Assembly (NCBI GenBank): GCA_944387865.1
Contig: CALXGN010000006.1
Coordinates: forward strand, 62,001 to 126,000
DNA from: Scatomorpha stercorigallinarum
GTDB taxonomy: Bacteria; Bacillota; Clostridia; Oscillospirales; Oscillospiraceae
Reading direction: 5' to 3'
DNA: 64,000 nt
Shown: piece after piece, positions 8,937 through 16,600 of the stretch
Position numbering within the stretch: position 1 is the stretch's first letter
Layout of the letters: every line of letters starts with the position of its first letter
The notes under the pieces: generated by a model
What the model was told of the DNA's origin: nothing
Databases searched by the model: none
The model's input: only the letters and a program-made list of their open reading frames with translations
Translations under genes and position numbers: made by a program

Positions 8937-8982
8937 AGCAGCCTATTTTACCACAGCCGCGCGCCGCGGGCAAGAGCCTTCC

Positions 8983-9147
8983 TCACATCTGGTGTTCCTC
9001 GGCGCAGTTGTCCTTGACATCCGGGCCGGTGGAGATGTGTTTTTCCCCGGCGGGGAATTTCTTCATCCCCGTGGAGTCGTACTGCGGGCAGACGCGCTGT
9101 TCCGGGTCGAGCGCGATGGCGTCGCGGCGTTTTTTCCTGCGTGACAT
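8983..9147 (-). CDS. 54-residue Lys/Arg-rich cysteine protein, unknown
   Basis: Too short for most gene callers. ATG 9147 has a GGGGGTGA ribosome-binding site 6 bases upstream. The peptide starts with a basic run (M-S-R-R-K-K-R-R-D-A) and contains C-P-Q-Y-D-S-T-G-M-K-K-F and a late Cys in D-N-C-A-E-E-H. The composed reading, good binding site and position in the 270-base space between pcrA and the oxidoreductase operon argue that it is real. No known family recognised. Its binding site is part of a stable hairpin (9156-9180), so translation may be controlled or coupled to the operon upstream. Confidence 0.55.
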   Translation of the reverse strand: MSRRKKRRDAIALDPEQRVCPQYDSTGMKKFPAGEKHISTGPDVKDNCAEEHQM

Positions 9148-9155
9148 ATAGTTCA

Positions 9156-9180
9156 CCCCCGGCCATATTATGGCCGGGGG
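9156..9180 (-). promoter_or_regulatory. hairpin that pairs with a ribosome-binding site
   Basis: On the minus strand, 10-bp arms CCCCCGGCCA and TGGCCGGGGG around a 5-base loop. The second arm provides the G-run of the ribosome-binding site for the 54-residue gene. There is no T-run after it on this strand, so it is a weak terminator candidate; sequestering the binding site is the alternative reading. Confidence 0.5.
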
Positions 9181-9211
9181 CTTTGTGGAGTATGAGTATG
9201 ACTGAGCGGTA

Positions 9212-9841
9212 TCAGAGTTTGGCGGCCAGCTCGTTGAGGAGCGCCTCGGCCTTGTCGATATTGAAGATGCCGCAGGCGCAGGGCTCGGCCAGCTTGACGG
9301 CGGCTTTGCGCGCGGTGGTCCGGCCGGCGCGGATGTCGTCGATCATCTTGGAGACCAGGTTGGCGGAGATCATGCCGTGCCCGCACATGGTGGTAATCTC
9401 CATTATCTTCTCATCGGGCAGCTTGTCGATCTTGCCCCAGATGCCGAGCGAGAGATCGACGGAGTGACGCTGGATGCCGGCCTTTTTTGCGCAGCAGTCC
9501 ACGTCGTCCACCAGGCCGGAGACGACCACGGAGTAGCCGTAGTCGGCCTCCTTGAGGGCCTTCATGACGGCGATGAGGGTGTCGCGGTCGCTGAAAACGG
9601 CGTGTATCATCGGTGCGTCGGGGGAGATGTTCTCGCGCAGCTCCTCAACGGTGTTCAGCGCCAGGTTGCCGATGCCGATGCCGCCCATGTTCACGGGGTG
9701 GAAGGGGGCCAGCAGGTCGATGTATTTTTTGAACGTCTCGACGCTGTCCTGGCTGTTCACGCCCCTGGCGGGCATGATGAGCACGACGTAGTCGTTGGTG
9801 CGGCCGTTCTCGCTCTTTACGCGGTGCAGAGTGTGGGTCAT
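9212..9841 (-). CDS. uncharacterised oxidoreductase-operon protein with Cys/His motifs
   Basis: A 209-residue soluble protein, last in the 2-oxoacid oxidoreductase operon; its ATG overlaps the stop of the ferredoxin-domain gene. I do not recognise a named family. Potential metal or cluster ligands stand out: Cys116-Cys117, the motif C153-G-H155-G, and C188-A-C190-G near the C terminus. An N-terminal alpha/beta part includes M-P-A-R-G-V-N-S and a Gly-rich G-G-I-G-I-G-N-L-A-L. Strict coupling to the ferredoxin gene suggests a subunit or maturation factor for the oxidoreductase. Function is inference only. Confidence 0.8.
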   Translation of the reverse strand: MTHTLHRVKSENGRTNDYVVLIMPARGVNSQDSVETFKKYIDLLAPFHPVNMGGIGIGNLALNTVEELRENISPDAPMIHAVFSDRDTLIAVMKALKEADYGYSVVVSGLVDDVDCCAKKAGIQRHSVDLSLGIWGKIDKLPDEKIMEITTMCGHGMISANLVSKMIDDIRAGRTTARKAAVKLAEPCACGIFNIDKAEALLNELAAKL

Positions 9842-10590
9842 TTCGACGCCTCCTTTATCCTGTCCTCATAGCGCGGGCGCCCAAGGCCGAGGTTCGTCTT
9901 GGCCGAGGTGCGGTCAACGTCGATGTTCATGCCGTCGATGACGCGGCGGGCGTGCACGGTGTCGTCGCTCTCGTCCACGCGGCTGATAAGGCCGAGGGAG
10001 AAAACGCTGTCTATCTCCTTGGAGGCCTGCTTGAGCGCCTCCAGCACTTCCTCCGCCTTGTCCAGGTCGCAGCGGAACTCGACGATGGCGCTGAGCACGC
10101 GCTCGCCGAGGACGCTCTCGTCGAATTTGCCGGTCTTTTTGTCCACCATCAGGGCGGTGACGGGGTTGTTGACCTCGAACTCCCGGATGAGCGGGGCCAC
10201 GGCCATGGCGACCTTCTGGATGTCCTCAAAGCTGGCGGAGACGCCGGGGCGGCCCAGCTCGACGGCGAAGCCGATGGTGTCCAGGTCGTGGATGATGCCG
10301 GTGACGTCGTTCGTCTTGACCTCCTCGGTGCCGCGGCCGGCGTGCTTGAGCGTGGTGTTCTCATGCTTGCCGAAGGGGTCGCTGAAGGCCTTGCGGTAGG
10401 CGCGCGGCGGCTCGAGGCGGACGTTGTATATGGCGTCGCGCGGACATTTGGCGTAGCGCAGGCAGGAGCAGCACTCGACGCAGGCGTCGAGGTCTATCGT
10501 CATGTGCCCGTCGGCTTCCTTTATCGCCCCCACGGGGCAATAGGGGACGCATTTTTTGCATTTGACGCATTTTGCGGGATCTATATACAT
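9838..10590 (-). CDS. ferredoxin-domain protein with C-terminal ACT-like domain, oxidoreductase accessory
   Basis: 250 residues. The N terminus has two cluster-binding motifs: C8-x2-C11-x2-C14-x3-C18-P, then a variant with Cys at 37, 40, 41, 43 and 49. The remainder (about residues 95-250) is a Cys-free alpha/beta region with S-A-I-V-E-F and E-I-D-S-V-F-S-L-G-L-I strands that looks like an ACT-type regulatory fold. It lies 14 bases after the beta subunit gene and overlaps the next gene by 4 bases. A role as electron-transfer or regulatory subunit of the neighbouring enzyme is likely; the usual ferredoxin subunit (delta) is also present, so this is an extra one. Confidence 0.82.
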   Translation of the reverse strand: MYIDPAKCVKCKKCVPYCPVGAIKEADGHMTIDLDACVECCSCLRYAKCPRDAIYNVRLEPPRAYRKAFSDPFGKHENTTLKHAGRGTEEVKTNDVTGIIHDLDTIGFAVELGRPGVSASFEDIQKVAMAVAPLIREFEVNNPVTALMVDKKTGKFDESVLGERVLSAIVEFRCDLDKAEEVLEALKQASKEIDSVFSLGLISRVDESDDTVHARRVIDGMNIDVDRTSAKTNLGLGRPRYEDRIKEASK

Positions 10591-10604
10591 GTTTACCTCC
10601 TTTG

Positions 10605-11516
10605 TCAGTCCTGCATGGAGGCGAGGGCCCTGACCGTGGCGTAGCGCTCGTTGGCCGCGCGCTGCACGTCCGCGATCTGCTCTTCGCTCATGCGGGAGAA
10701 TTTACCGATGCCCTCGATGAACTCGGTGACGGGGATGGGCTTGTCGTTCTTGTAATTGAGCGTCCAGACCGGGCCTTCCTTTTCCCAGAGGGGGAACATG
10801 TTGGACTTCACGGCGCGGCGGGCGACTTCGATGGTGCGGTCGCAGGCAAAGCTCCAGCCGGTGGGGCAGGGGCAGAACACATGCAGATAGGCGAAGCCGT
10901 GCTTGGAGGCGGCCAGGCCCTTCTGCACCTTGCCGACGAGGTCGGCCATGTTGGCGGGGGTGGCGGTGGCGCAGTAGGCCACGCCGTGCATGGCCATGAT
11001 GAGCGGGACGTATTTCTGCGCCTGCTGCTTGCCGGAGAGCTTGCTGCCCAGCGGGGTGGTGGAGGTGCGCGAGCCCTCGGTGGTGGTGGAGCTGCGCTGA
11101 TAGCCCGTGTTCATATAGCCCTCGTTGTCGTAGCAGACGTAGAGGATGTGCTCGCCGCGCTCCGCCGCGCCGGACAGGCTCTGGAAGCCGCAGTCGGCGC
11201 TGGCGCCGTCGCCGGCCACGGCGACGATGTTGACGTCCTCGCGGCCCATGCGCTGGTACATGTGCGTGACGCCGGAGAGGAAGGAAGCGGCGTTGTCCAG
11301 CAGGGGGATGTGGACGGGTATCTTCATGCCGCTGTCAAAGTTCCAGCCGACGACGCCGCTGCCGGCCATGCAGCCGGGGGGCACGCAGACGATGGTGTTT
11401 TTGCCGGCGACCTGCAATATGCGGCGCAGCACCAGCTCGCCGCCGCAGCCCTGGCAGGCGGAGACGCCGGGGGAGACCATGTCCGGGCTGTTCCTGAGTA
11501 TGTCGAGATAGTTCAT
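10605..11516 (-). CDS. 2-oxoacid:ferredoxin oxidoreductase, beta (TPP-binding) subunit
   Basis: 303 residues. N-terminal cluster cysteines C-Q-G-C-G-G; the thiamine-diphosphate motif starts at G-D-G-A-S-A-D and continues to Y-M-N-T-G, as in archaeal-type pyruvate oxidoreductase (POR) beta subunits. S-T-T-P-L-G-S follows, as in PorB. The enzyme oxidatively decarboxylates a 2-oxoacid to an acyl-CoA and reduces ferredoxin. The start overlaps the alpha-subunit stop by 4 bases. Since a separate single-chain pyruvate enzyme is present at 23891, this four-subunit complex may serve another 2-oxoacid. Confidence 0.92.
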   Translation of the reverse strand: MNYLDILRNSPDMVSPGVSACQGCGGELVLRRILQVAGKNTIVCVPPGCMAGSGVVGWNFDSGMKIPVHIPLLDNAASFLSGVTHMYQRMGREDVNIVAVAGDGASADCGFQSLSGAAERGEHILYVCYDNEGYMNTGYQRSSTTTEGSRTSTTPLGSKLSGKQQAQKYVPLIMAMHGVAYCATATPANMADLVGKVQKGLAASKHGFAYLHVFCPCPTGWSFACDRTIEVARRAVKSNMFPLWEKEGPVWTLNYKNDKPIPVTEFIEGIGKFSRMSEEQIADVQRAANERYATVRALASMQD

Positions 11517-12706
11517 TTTGCGGCCTCCTGATCCTTCATCAGCCAGCGGGTCTCATACTCGCCCGGCTGGTCCTTTATCTCGTTGAGACGGTCGATGACG
11601 CCCTCCATGTCGGCCACGGAGATGTCCGCGCCGCCAAGGCCGCCGATGGTGGAGAAGCGGGCCATGCCGCTGAGGTCCTCGATGGCGGAGCAGGTCTCGA
11701 CATACATCGGGCCGCGGTCCCAGCCGTAGCAGACGCTGCGGTCCACGACGCAGAAGGCCTTTTTCCCGCCGAGGGCGTCGGCCAGGCGCTTCGCGGGGAA
11801 GGGGCGGTAGAAGCGTATCTTCACCAGGCCGGCGCGTATGCCGCGCTCGCGGGCGGTGTCCACGGCGTCCTTGCCGGCGCCGGTCATGCCGCCGATTGTG
11901 ACGATGACGACCTCGGCGTCCTCGCAGCGGTATTCCTCGATGAGGCCGCCGTAGGAGCGGCCGAAGGCGGCGGCGAACTTTTTATCCGTCTCGTCGATGA
12001 CGGCGAGGGCGTTCTGCATGGCCTGCAGGTGGCTGCGGCGGTAGTGCAGCATGAGCTCGCCGGGGGTCATGGGGTCGAGCGCAAGGGGCTTGTCGGGGTC
12101 GAGCAGGGCGCTGTAGAGCGGGCGGTGGGACGGCAGGAAGGCGTCCACTTCCTCCTGCGTGGGCATATCCACGCCGGCGGTCAGGTGGGAGCTGTAGAAG
12201 CCGTCGTAGCACACGTTGATGGGCAGCACCACGTCCGGGTGCTCGGCGATCATGTAGCCCTGGATGATCATGTCGGCGATTTCCTGGTTGCTGTCGCAGA
12301 ACATCTGTATCCAGCCCGCGTCGCGGACGGAGATGGCGTCCTGCTGGCCGCTCCAGATGGTCTCCGGGGAGCTCATCTCGCGCGTGGCGATGGCCATGAC
12401 CATGGGCAGGCGCATGGTGGACATGCGGTAGTAGGGCTCGTACATGAGGGCCAGGCCCTGGGCGCTCGTGGCGGTGAAGGTGCGCGCGCCGGCGGCGGCG
12501 GCGCCCTGCACGACGCTCATGGCGGAGTGCTCGCTCTCCACCTGCACCAGGTCGGAGTCCAGCTCGCCGTTGTGCACCATTTCCGAGAGGTGCTCGACGA
12601 CGGAGGACTGCGGCGTGATGGGATAGGCGGCGATGAGGTCGAGGCGGCAGAGCGCGGCGGCCTCCGCGGCGGCGTAGTTGCCGGTGAGGACTTTGATCTT
12701 ACCCAT
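11513..12706 (-). CDS. 2-oxoacid:ferredoxin oxidoreductase, alpha subunit
   Basis: 397 residues, full length for PorA. It opens with V-L-T-G-N-Y-A-A-A-E-A and A-A-Y-P-I-T-P-Q, continues with the E-S-E-H-S-A-M-S motif that contacts the pyrimidine and CoA domains, then T-S-A-Q-G-L-A-L-M. The C-terminal domain has the transketolase-like K-I-R-F-Y-R-P-F-P segment. The closest match by eye is archaeal pyruvate oxidoreductase alpha rather than the 2-oxoglutarate or indolepyruvate types, but the substrate is not certain. The start overlaps the delta gene by 8 bases. Confidence 0.92.
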   Translation of the reverse strand: MGKIKVLTGNYAAAEAAALCRLDLIAAYPITPQSSVVEHLSEMVHNGELDSDLVQVESEHSAMSVVQGAAAAGARTFTATSAQGLALMYEPYYRMSTMRLPMVMAIATREMSSPETIWSGQQDAISVRDAGWIQMFCDSNQEIADMIIQGYMIAEHPDVVLPINVCYDGFYSSHLTAGVDMPTQEEVDAFLPSHRPLYSALLDPDKPLALDPMTPGELMLHYRRSHLQAMQNALAVIDETDKKFAAAFGRSYGGLIEEYRCEDAEVVIVTIGGMTGAGKDAVDTARERGIRAGLVKIRFYRPFPAKRLADALGGKKAFCVVDRSVCYGWDRGPMYVETCSAIEDLSGMARFSTIGGLGGADISVADMEGVIDRLNEIKDQPGEYETRWLMKDQEAAK

Positions 12707-12974
12707 TGCTGTTCCCCCCTTCGCGGACCATGGAAATGGCCTTCCTCGGGCATTCGGCGGCGCAGATGCCGCAGCCCTTGCAGTAATCGTAGGTGATGTA
12801 ATAACCCTTATCTTCCGCCCACTTGATGGAGTTGACGGGGCAGTAGCCCAGGCAGAGCCCGCAGTTGACGCAGAGGGACTTGTCCATCACCGGGCGGTGC
12901 GTGCGCCAGCTCGCGGTGTCGAGGACGTATATCCCCTCGTCGCCCACCGGCGTTATGTATCGTCTGTCGCTCAT
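12699..12974 (-). CDS. 2-oxoacid:ferredoxin oxidoreductase, delta (2x[4Fe-4S]) subunit
   Basis: A 91-residue ferredoxin-like subunit with two complete cluster motifs: C-V-N-C-G-L-C-L-G-Y-C-P and C-K-G-C-G-I-C-A-A-E-C-P. ATG 12974 is preferred: it overlaps the gamma stop (ATGA) and has GGGGGAG upstream; an earlier in-frame start adds only three residues. It passes electrons from the thiamine centre to external ferredoxin. Gamma-delta-alpha-beta is the order seen in hyperthermophile POR operons. Confidence 0.93.
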   Translation of the reverse strand: MSDRRYITPVGDEGIYVLDTASWRTHRPVMDKSLCVNCGLCLGYCPVNSIKWAEDKGYYITYDYCKGCGICAAECPRKAISMVREGGNSNG

Positions 12975-13522
12975 TTTGCACACTCCCCCTTCAGGATCTT
13001 GACAGTGTCGTACCCTTCCGCGGCCGCGAGGCGGTTGCCCTCGCCGAAGGCGGCGGCGATCTCCTCAAAGAGCAGCTCGCGGTCCACCAGATCGACGATG
13101 CGGGCGAAGGCGCCGAGGACGGAGGTGTTCGGCAGGTTACGGCCAAAGCGGCGCTCGGATATCTCCGTCGCGGCCACTTCGGCCACCAGGCCCGCGCAGT
13201 CGGGCACCAGCAGCTCTTCGAGCGGCTTGGTGGAGTTGATGAGCACGATGCCGCCGGGCTTGAGCCCCGCGTAGGTGTTGGGCATGGTGACGAGCGTGTC
13301 GTCCATGATGACGATCATGTCCGGCTCATAGATCTGCGTTTTCCGCCGTATCTCCTCACGGCTGAGCCTGAGGTAGCCGTACACGGGCGAGCCCTTCCGC
13401 TCAACGCCGAAGAAGGGGATGAACTGCCCGTGCAGGCCGGAGCGAACGGCGGCGTGGACCACGATCTGCGAGGCCTTTACCACGCCCTGCCCGCCCCTAC
13501 CGTGCAGGCGGATCTCTTTCAT
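12971..13522 (-). CDS. 2-oxoacid:ferredoxin oxidoreductase, gamma subunit
   Basis: 183 residues beginning E-I-R-L-H-G-R-G-G-Q-G-V-V, the hallmark of the gamma domain, with later F-F-G-V-E-R-K-G-S-P-V and I-N-S-T-K-P-L. Length is normal for PorG. It starts 29 bases after the transporter gene and overlaps the delta gene. The transporter and six oxidoreductase-related genes appear to form one transcript. Confidence 0.93.
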   Translation of the reverse strand: MKEIRLHGRGGQGVVKASQIVVHAAVRSGLHGQFIPFFGVERKGSPVYGYLRLSREEIRRKTQIYEPDMIVIMDDTLVTMPNTYAGLKPGGIVLINSTKPLEELLVPDCAGLVAEVAATEISERRFGRNLPNTSVLGAFARIVDLVDRELLFEEIAAAFGEGNRLAAAEGYDTVKILKGECAK

Positions 13523-13551
13523 ATAGATTCCTCCTTAAAATTGCTTGCTTA

Positions 13552-14811
13552 TCAGAAAATGCTCGAGCAGAGGTTGGCGAACAGGAACGTGCTGACGCCG
13601 ACCCAGACGATGGCGCCGATGGCGACAACGATCATGGTGACGAAGGACTTGTCCTGCTCCACTTTGGTCATGTCGGTCTTGATGGTGGACATGGTGCTGA
13701 GTGTGAGCGCGCCGCAGGTGGACATGGGGCTGAAGCCCGCCAGGGAGCCGCCGGCGATGACCGCGGCGATGACAGCGACCGGGTCGCCGCCGCCGACGGA
13801 GGCCACGAGCTCGCTGGCCATCGGCACGAGCGTGGGGTAGACGACGCCGAAGCCGGAGCTGACAAGGCTCATGATGCCGGCCGTGATGCCCGTGAACGGG
13901 GCCACAGTGCTCGGGGACATGACGTTGGAGAGGGCGTTGCACAGCAGGTCGATGCCGCCGGCCTCGGAGATGACGCTCATCAGCACGCCGACGCCGAGGA
14001 TCATCAGTATCGTGTGCCAGGGGACGGCCTTGATGCTCTTGCCGTCGTCGGCCAGGTTGAAGAGGAAAAGCAGGCCGGCCAGCACATAGGAGATGAGGCC
14101 CACGTCGAAGTCGAAGCCCATGACGAGCACGAGCATGACCACCACGGTGGCGAGGGCGATGAGCTGCTGTTTGGTGGCCTTGGCCTTTTCGATGACGACG
14201 CTGCCGGGGGCGGCCTTCACGCGGAAGCCCTTGAACGCGAAGTAGAGGACGGCGGCGTAGATGATGGTGGTGATGACCTGGAAGGCAAAGACCGGGAGGA
14301 TGACGCCGCTCTCCAGGCCCTGCTCGGCGGCGAGGGTGGAGACGAGCGTGCCCTCAGGCGTCCAGGCACATACGCGGCCGCCCATCAGGCCGCAGCCGCC
14401 GATGACGCCCATCATGATGGGGCTGTAGCCGGCGGAGATGGCGATGGAGACGGTGAGGGTGACGACCAGGGTCGTGGGAGGGATGGCGCCGGGGCCGATG
14501 GCGGAGAGGGAGAAGCCCAGCAGATAGGCGATGATGGGCAGCACCCAGATGCGGTGCCCGGCCAGGGCGACGATCTTCTTCGAGAGCATGTCGAACGCAC
14601 CTGTGGAGTTGACCACAGAGAAGAGCAGCGTGATACCGGAGAGCGTTACGAACAGGGAGGAGCTCAGAGTGCCGATGATCTCCTTGTCGGTCATGCCCAG
14701 CACGCGGCCGAGCACGAGGGCGGCGGCAAAGGCCAGCACGCCCATGTTCACCTTGCGCCAGAACGCGAGCGCGATGAGCACGATGAATACGATGATAGAT
14801 ATTACGTCCAT
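13552..14811 (-). CDS. MatC-like dicarboxylate carrier
   Basis: A 419-residue membrane protein with about eleven hydrophobic segments, related by its opening (D-V-I-S-I-I-V-F-I-V-L-I) and repeated S-A-I-G-P-G-A-I-P-P / G-F-S-P-M-S-T-C-G-A re-entrant-loop motifs to the MatC/SLC13-type carriers. ATG 14811 has AGAAAGGA upstream; a longer in-frame start at 14859 lacks one and adds a charged tail. First gene of the oxidoreductase operon, so it probably imports the acid that the enzyme consumes or a precursor. Exact substrate unknown; malonate or other dicarboxylates are only family-level guesses. Confidence 0.85.
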   Translation of the reverse strand: MDVISIIVFIVLIALAFWRKVNMGVLAFAAALVLGRVLGMTDKEIIGTLSSSLFVTLSGITLLFSVVNSTGAFDMLSKKIVALAGHRIWVLPIIAYLLGFSLSAIGPGAIPPTTLVVTLTVSIAISAGYSPIMMGVIGGCGLMGGRVCAWTPEGTLVSTLAAEQGLESGVILPVFAFQVITTIIYAAVLYFAFKGFRVKAAPGSVVIEKAKATKQQLIALATVVVMLVLVMGFDFDVGLISYVLAGLLFLFNLADDGKSIKAVPWHTILMILGVGVLMSVISEAGGIDLLCNALSNVMSPSTVAPFTGITAGIMSLVSSGFGVVYPTLVPMASELVASVGGGDPVAVIAAVIAGGSLAGFSPMSTCGALTLSTMSTIKTDMTKVEQDKSFVTMIVVAIGAIVWVGVSTFLFANLCSSIF

Positions 14812-14950
14812 TTTTGCAGTCCTTTCTATTATTTTATTCCCTCTTATTTGCCGGGGCAAGCACGGCTTTTAATTTTTACAGATATCCACCTCCCGACCAG
14901 CCAAAATTGCCCACGGCAACGTGTGAACAGCGCTCACAATGCGATTTGTT

Positions 14951-14975
14951 AAAATAATAGGAACAACATTCCGAA
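14951..14975. promoter_or_regulatory. operator-like box 2 (candidate IclR-family site)
   Basis: Contains GGAACAACATTCC, a GGAA-N5-TTCC palindrome of the kind bound by IclR-family proteins. It matches box 1 at 22 of 25 positions. It lies in the transcribed leader of the carrier/oxidoreductase operon. Confidence 0.6.
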
Positions 14976-15013
14976 AATTGAAGAAGAAAAAATCGAGAAC
15001 TCGCTCGAATGCA

Positions 15014-15038
15014 AAAATAATCGGAACAGCATACCGAA
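15014..15038. promoter_or_regulatory. operator-like box 1 (candidate IclR-family site)
   Basis: Core TCGGAACAGCATACCGA is an imperfect palindrome. It starts exactly 63 bp from box 2, six helical turns, so both sites face the same side of the DNA. It lies about 35 bp downstream of the expected transcription start, a position suited to a roadblock or looping repressor. Confidence 0.6.
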
Positions 15039-15078
15039 TAATAGCCCAAATGTTTGCCGCCAGCGGCGGCTCATCTAC

Positions 15079-15107
15079 TGTATAGCACTTTGCAACATAA
15101 AAGTCAA
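15079..15107 (-). promoter_or_regulatory. sigma-A promoter of the carrier/oxidoreductase operon
   Basis: On the minus strand TTGACT (15102-15107), 17-base spacer, TATACA (15079-15084). It lies after the iclR terminator, so the operon is transcribed separately from its regulator, with a leader of about 260 bases. The 364-base gap between the carrier and iclR genes holds only this promoter, the two operator boxes and the terminator. Confidence 0.75.
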
Positions 15108-15132
15108 GCGGTTTTTTATTGAATATATGCAA

Positions 15133-15162
15133 AATGATGCCCGGCAGCGGCCGGGCATCATT
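15133..15162 (-). terminator. rho-independent terminator of the IclR gene
   Basis: Arms AATGATGCCCGGC and GCCGGGCATCATT around a 4-base loop, followed by further T on the minus strand, 13 bases past the IclR stop. Confidence 0.85.
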
Positions 15163-15175
15163 CGCGGTCTTAAGT

Positions 15176-15916
15176 TCAGGCGAGGCGGCGCTTTATGTGG
15201 CCGGCGATCTCCTCCTGGCGGGGCTGGAGATAGTCGCGGCGGCCGCTGACGGAGATGGCGGCGATGACGCGGCCGCCGGCGTCGAACACCGGGCAGCCGA
15301 CGCAGAAGAGGCCCTCGTGCGATTCCTCATCGTCCACGGCGTAGCCGCGCTGGCGGACGAGCTCCAGCTCGCTTTGCAGGTCGGCCATGTTGGTGATGGT
15401 GTGCTTCGTCATGGCGGTAAAGCTGATCTTGTCAAAGCAGTAGCGGGCGCGTTCGGGGTCAAGAAAGGCTAACAGGCACTTGCCGGTGCTGGTGCCGTAG
15501 GGGGGCAGCTTGCCGCCGACGTGCGAGCTCATGTACACGAAGGGGCCGGCGGATATCTTGGCGATTATCATCAGGTCGCTGCCGTCGATGACGGCGAGGT
15601 GCGTTGTCGATTGGTAAGCCTCCGCCAGTTCGTGCATCAGCGGCGAGAGGGCGCGGGCGAGCTCGTTGCGCTCGTGTACCAGTTCGCCGAAGAACATGAG
15701 CCCGATGCCCAGGCGGTAGCGCCCGGTGTCGGTGTTCTGCATGAGGAAGCGCCCGCGCTCGAGCGCGGCGACGATACGCGAAACGCTGGCTTTGCTCATG
15801 TCCAGCTCGCGCGCCAGCTCGGAAATGCCGCGCTCCTCCTTGTCAACGAAGCAGTTGAGGAGCCTGATGGCGTTGTCAACGGACTGGGAAAACTCGCGTT
15901 CGCCCCTGGCGGCCAT
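15176..15916 (-). CDS. IclR-family transcriptional regulator
   Basis: 246 residues. The N-terminal winged helix (residues 9-70) has S-V-D-N-A-I-R-L-L-N-C-F and the recognition region M-S-K-A-S-V-S-R-I-V-A-A-L. The effector domain follows, with L-P-P-Y-G-T-S-T-G-K-C-L-L-A, which lines the ligand pocket in the family, and D-D-E-E-S-H-E-G-L-F-C-V-G-C-P. Members bind small organic acids and act as tetramers. It sits directly upstream of the carrier/oxidoreductase operon, whose leader has two matching boxes 63 bp apart, so it is the probable regulator of that operon. Confidence 0.93.
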   Translation of the reverse strand: MAARGEREFSQSVDNAIRLLNCFVDKEERGISELARELDMSKASVSRIVAALERGRFLMQNTDTGRYRLGIGLMFFGELVHERNELARALSPLMHELAEAYQSTTHLAVIDGSDLMIIAKISAGPFVYMSSHVGGKLPPYGTSTGKCLLAFLDPERARYCFDKISFTAMTKHTITNMADLQSELELVRQRGYAVDDEESHEGLFCVGCPVFDAGGRVIAAISVSGRRDYLQPRQEEIAGHIKRRLA

Positions 15917-15978
15917 ACGATCACCCCTTGGATAGAATAAGACCGGCGCTGAGCCGCTCGGCCGCGCGCCGGTTTTGT

Positions 15979-16054
15979 TGGTGACCCAGCGGGGATTCGA
16001 ACCCCGGACACCCTGCTTAAAAGGCAGGTGCTCTGCCTGCTGAGCTACTGGGTC
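15979..16054 (-). tRNA. tRNA-Lys (UUU)
   Basis: Acceptor stem GACCCAG/CTGGGTC, discriminator A and encoded CCA. The anticodon arm CCTGC-CTTTTAA-GCAGG gives anticodon TTT. The T arm has GGTTCGAATCC. Last in a four-gene tRNA cluster. Confidence 0.96.
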
Positions 16055-16086
16055 ATATGTGAAATGCCATTGTCAGTAAGAAACAC

Positions 16087-16111
16087 AAAACTGAATCACC
16101 GATTCAGTTTT
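16087..16111. terminator. hairpin terminator between tRNA-Gln and tRNA-Lys
   Basis: AAAACTGAATC, loop ACC, GATTCAGTTTT: a perfect 11-bp inverted repeat ending in T on both strands. It would reduce readthrough into tRNA-Lys or mark a processing point; the 150 bases to tRNA-Gln hold nothing else I recognise. Confidence 0.6.
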
Positions 16112-16202
16112 GAGAGGAGGCGCAAGGAAGCGTGCGCAGTTTTCGGCGACAGCCTTTGGCTTTCGCCGGAAACGGAGCAAAGCGGACTTTGCGCCGACGA
16201 CG

Positions 16203-16276
16203 TGGCTGGGATGGCAGGACTCGAACCTACAATATCAGAGTCAAAGTCTGGTGTGTTACCGTTACACTACATCCCA
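16203..16276 (-). tRNA. tRNA-Gln (UUG)
   Basis: Acceptor TGGGATG/CATCCCA, discriminator G and encoded CCA. The anticodon arm CAGA-CTTTGAC-TCTG gives TTG. The T arm has GGTTCGAGTCC. Confidence 0.95.
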
Positions 16277-16323
16277 CCATCGACTTGTGCAGAGAGGCCG
16301 GCATTGCCGGCCTCCCGCATTTC

Positions 16324-16401
16324 TGGGGTGGGAGATGGGGCTCGAACCCACGACACCCGGAACCACAATCCGGTGCTCATACCAACTGAGCTACACCCAC
16401 C
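16324..16401 (-). tRNA. tRNA-His (GUG)
   Basis: The anticodon arm CCGGA-TTGTGGT-TCCGG gives GTG. The extra G at -1 faces a C discriminator, the tRNA-His identity element, and CCA is encoded. The acceptor stem has one U-U mismatch at its sixth pair. Confidence 0.94.
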
Positions 16402-16415
16402 ATTATTTGCGTTAC

Positions 16416-16492
16416 TGGCACGCCAGGAGGGATTCGAACCCCCGGCCTACTGCTTAGAAGGCAGTTGCTCTATCCTACTGAGCTACTGGCGC
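16416..16492 (-). tRNA. tRNA-Arg (UCU)
   Basis: Acceptor GCGCCAG/CTGGCGT, discriminator G, encoded CCA. The anticodon arm ACTGC-CTTCTAA-GCAGT gives TCT. First gene of the cluster, directly after the promoter region. Confidence 0.95.
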
Positions 16493-16542
16493 ATGTCGCC
16501 TGAGCAGCAATACCGGCGGAACGCGCGCCCACAAGCCTTGAT

Positions 16543-16571
16543 ATATTATCATCCGCGGCGGGATTTGTCAA
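16543..16571 (-). promoter_or_regulatory. sigma-A promoter of the tRNA cluster
   Basis: On the minus strand TTGACA (16566-16571), 17-base spacer, TAATAT (16543-16548), about 50 bases before tRNA-Arg. A near-consensus promoter, as expected for stable RNA. Confidence 0.85.
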
Positions 16572-16600
16572 TATCTTTTGCGGATATTTTGCGCAAAAAG

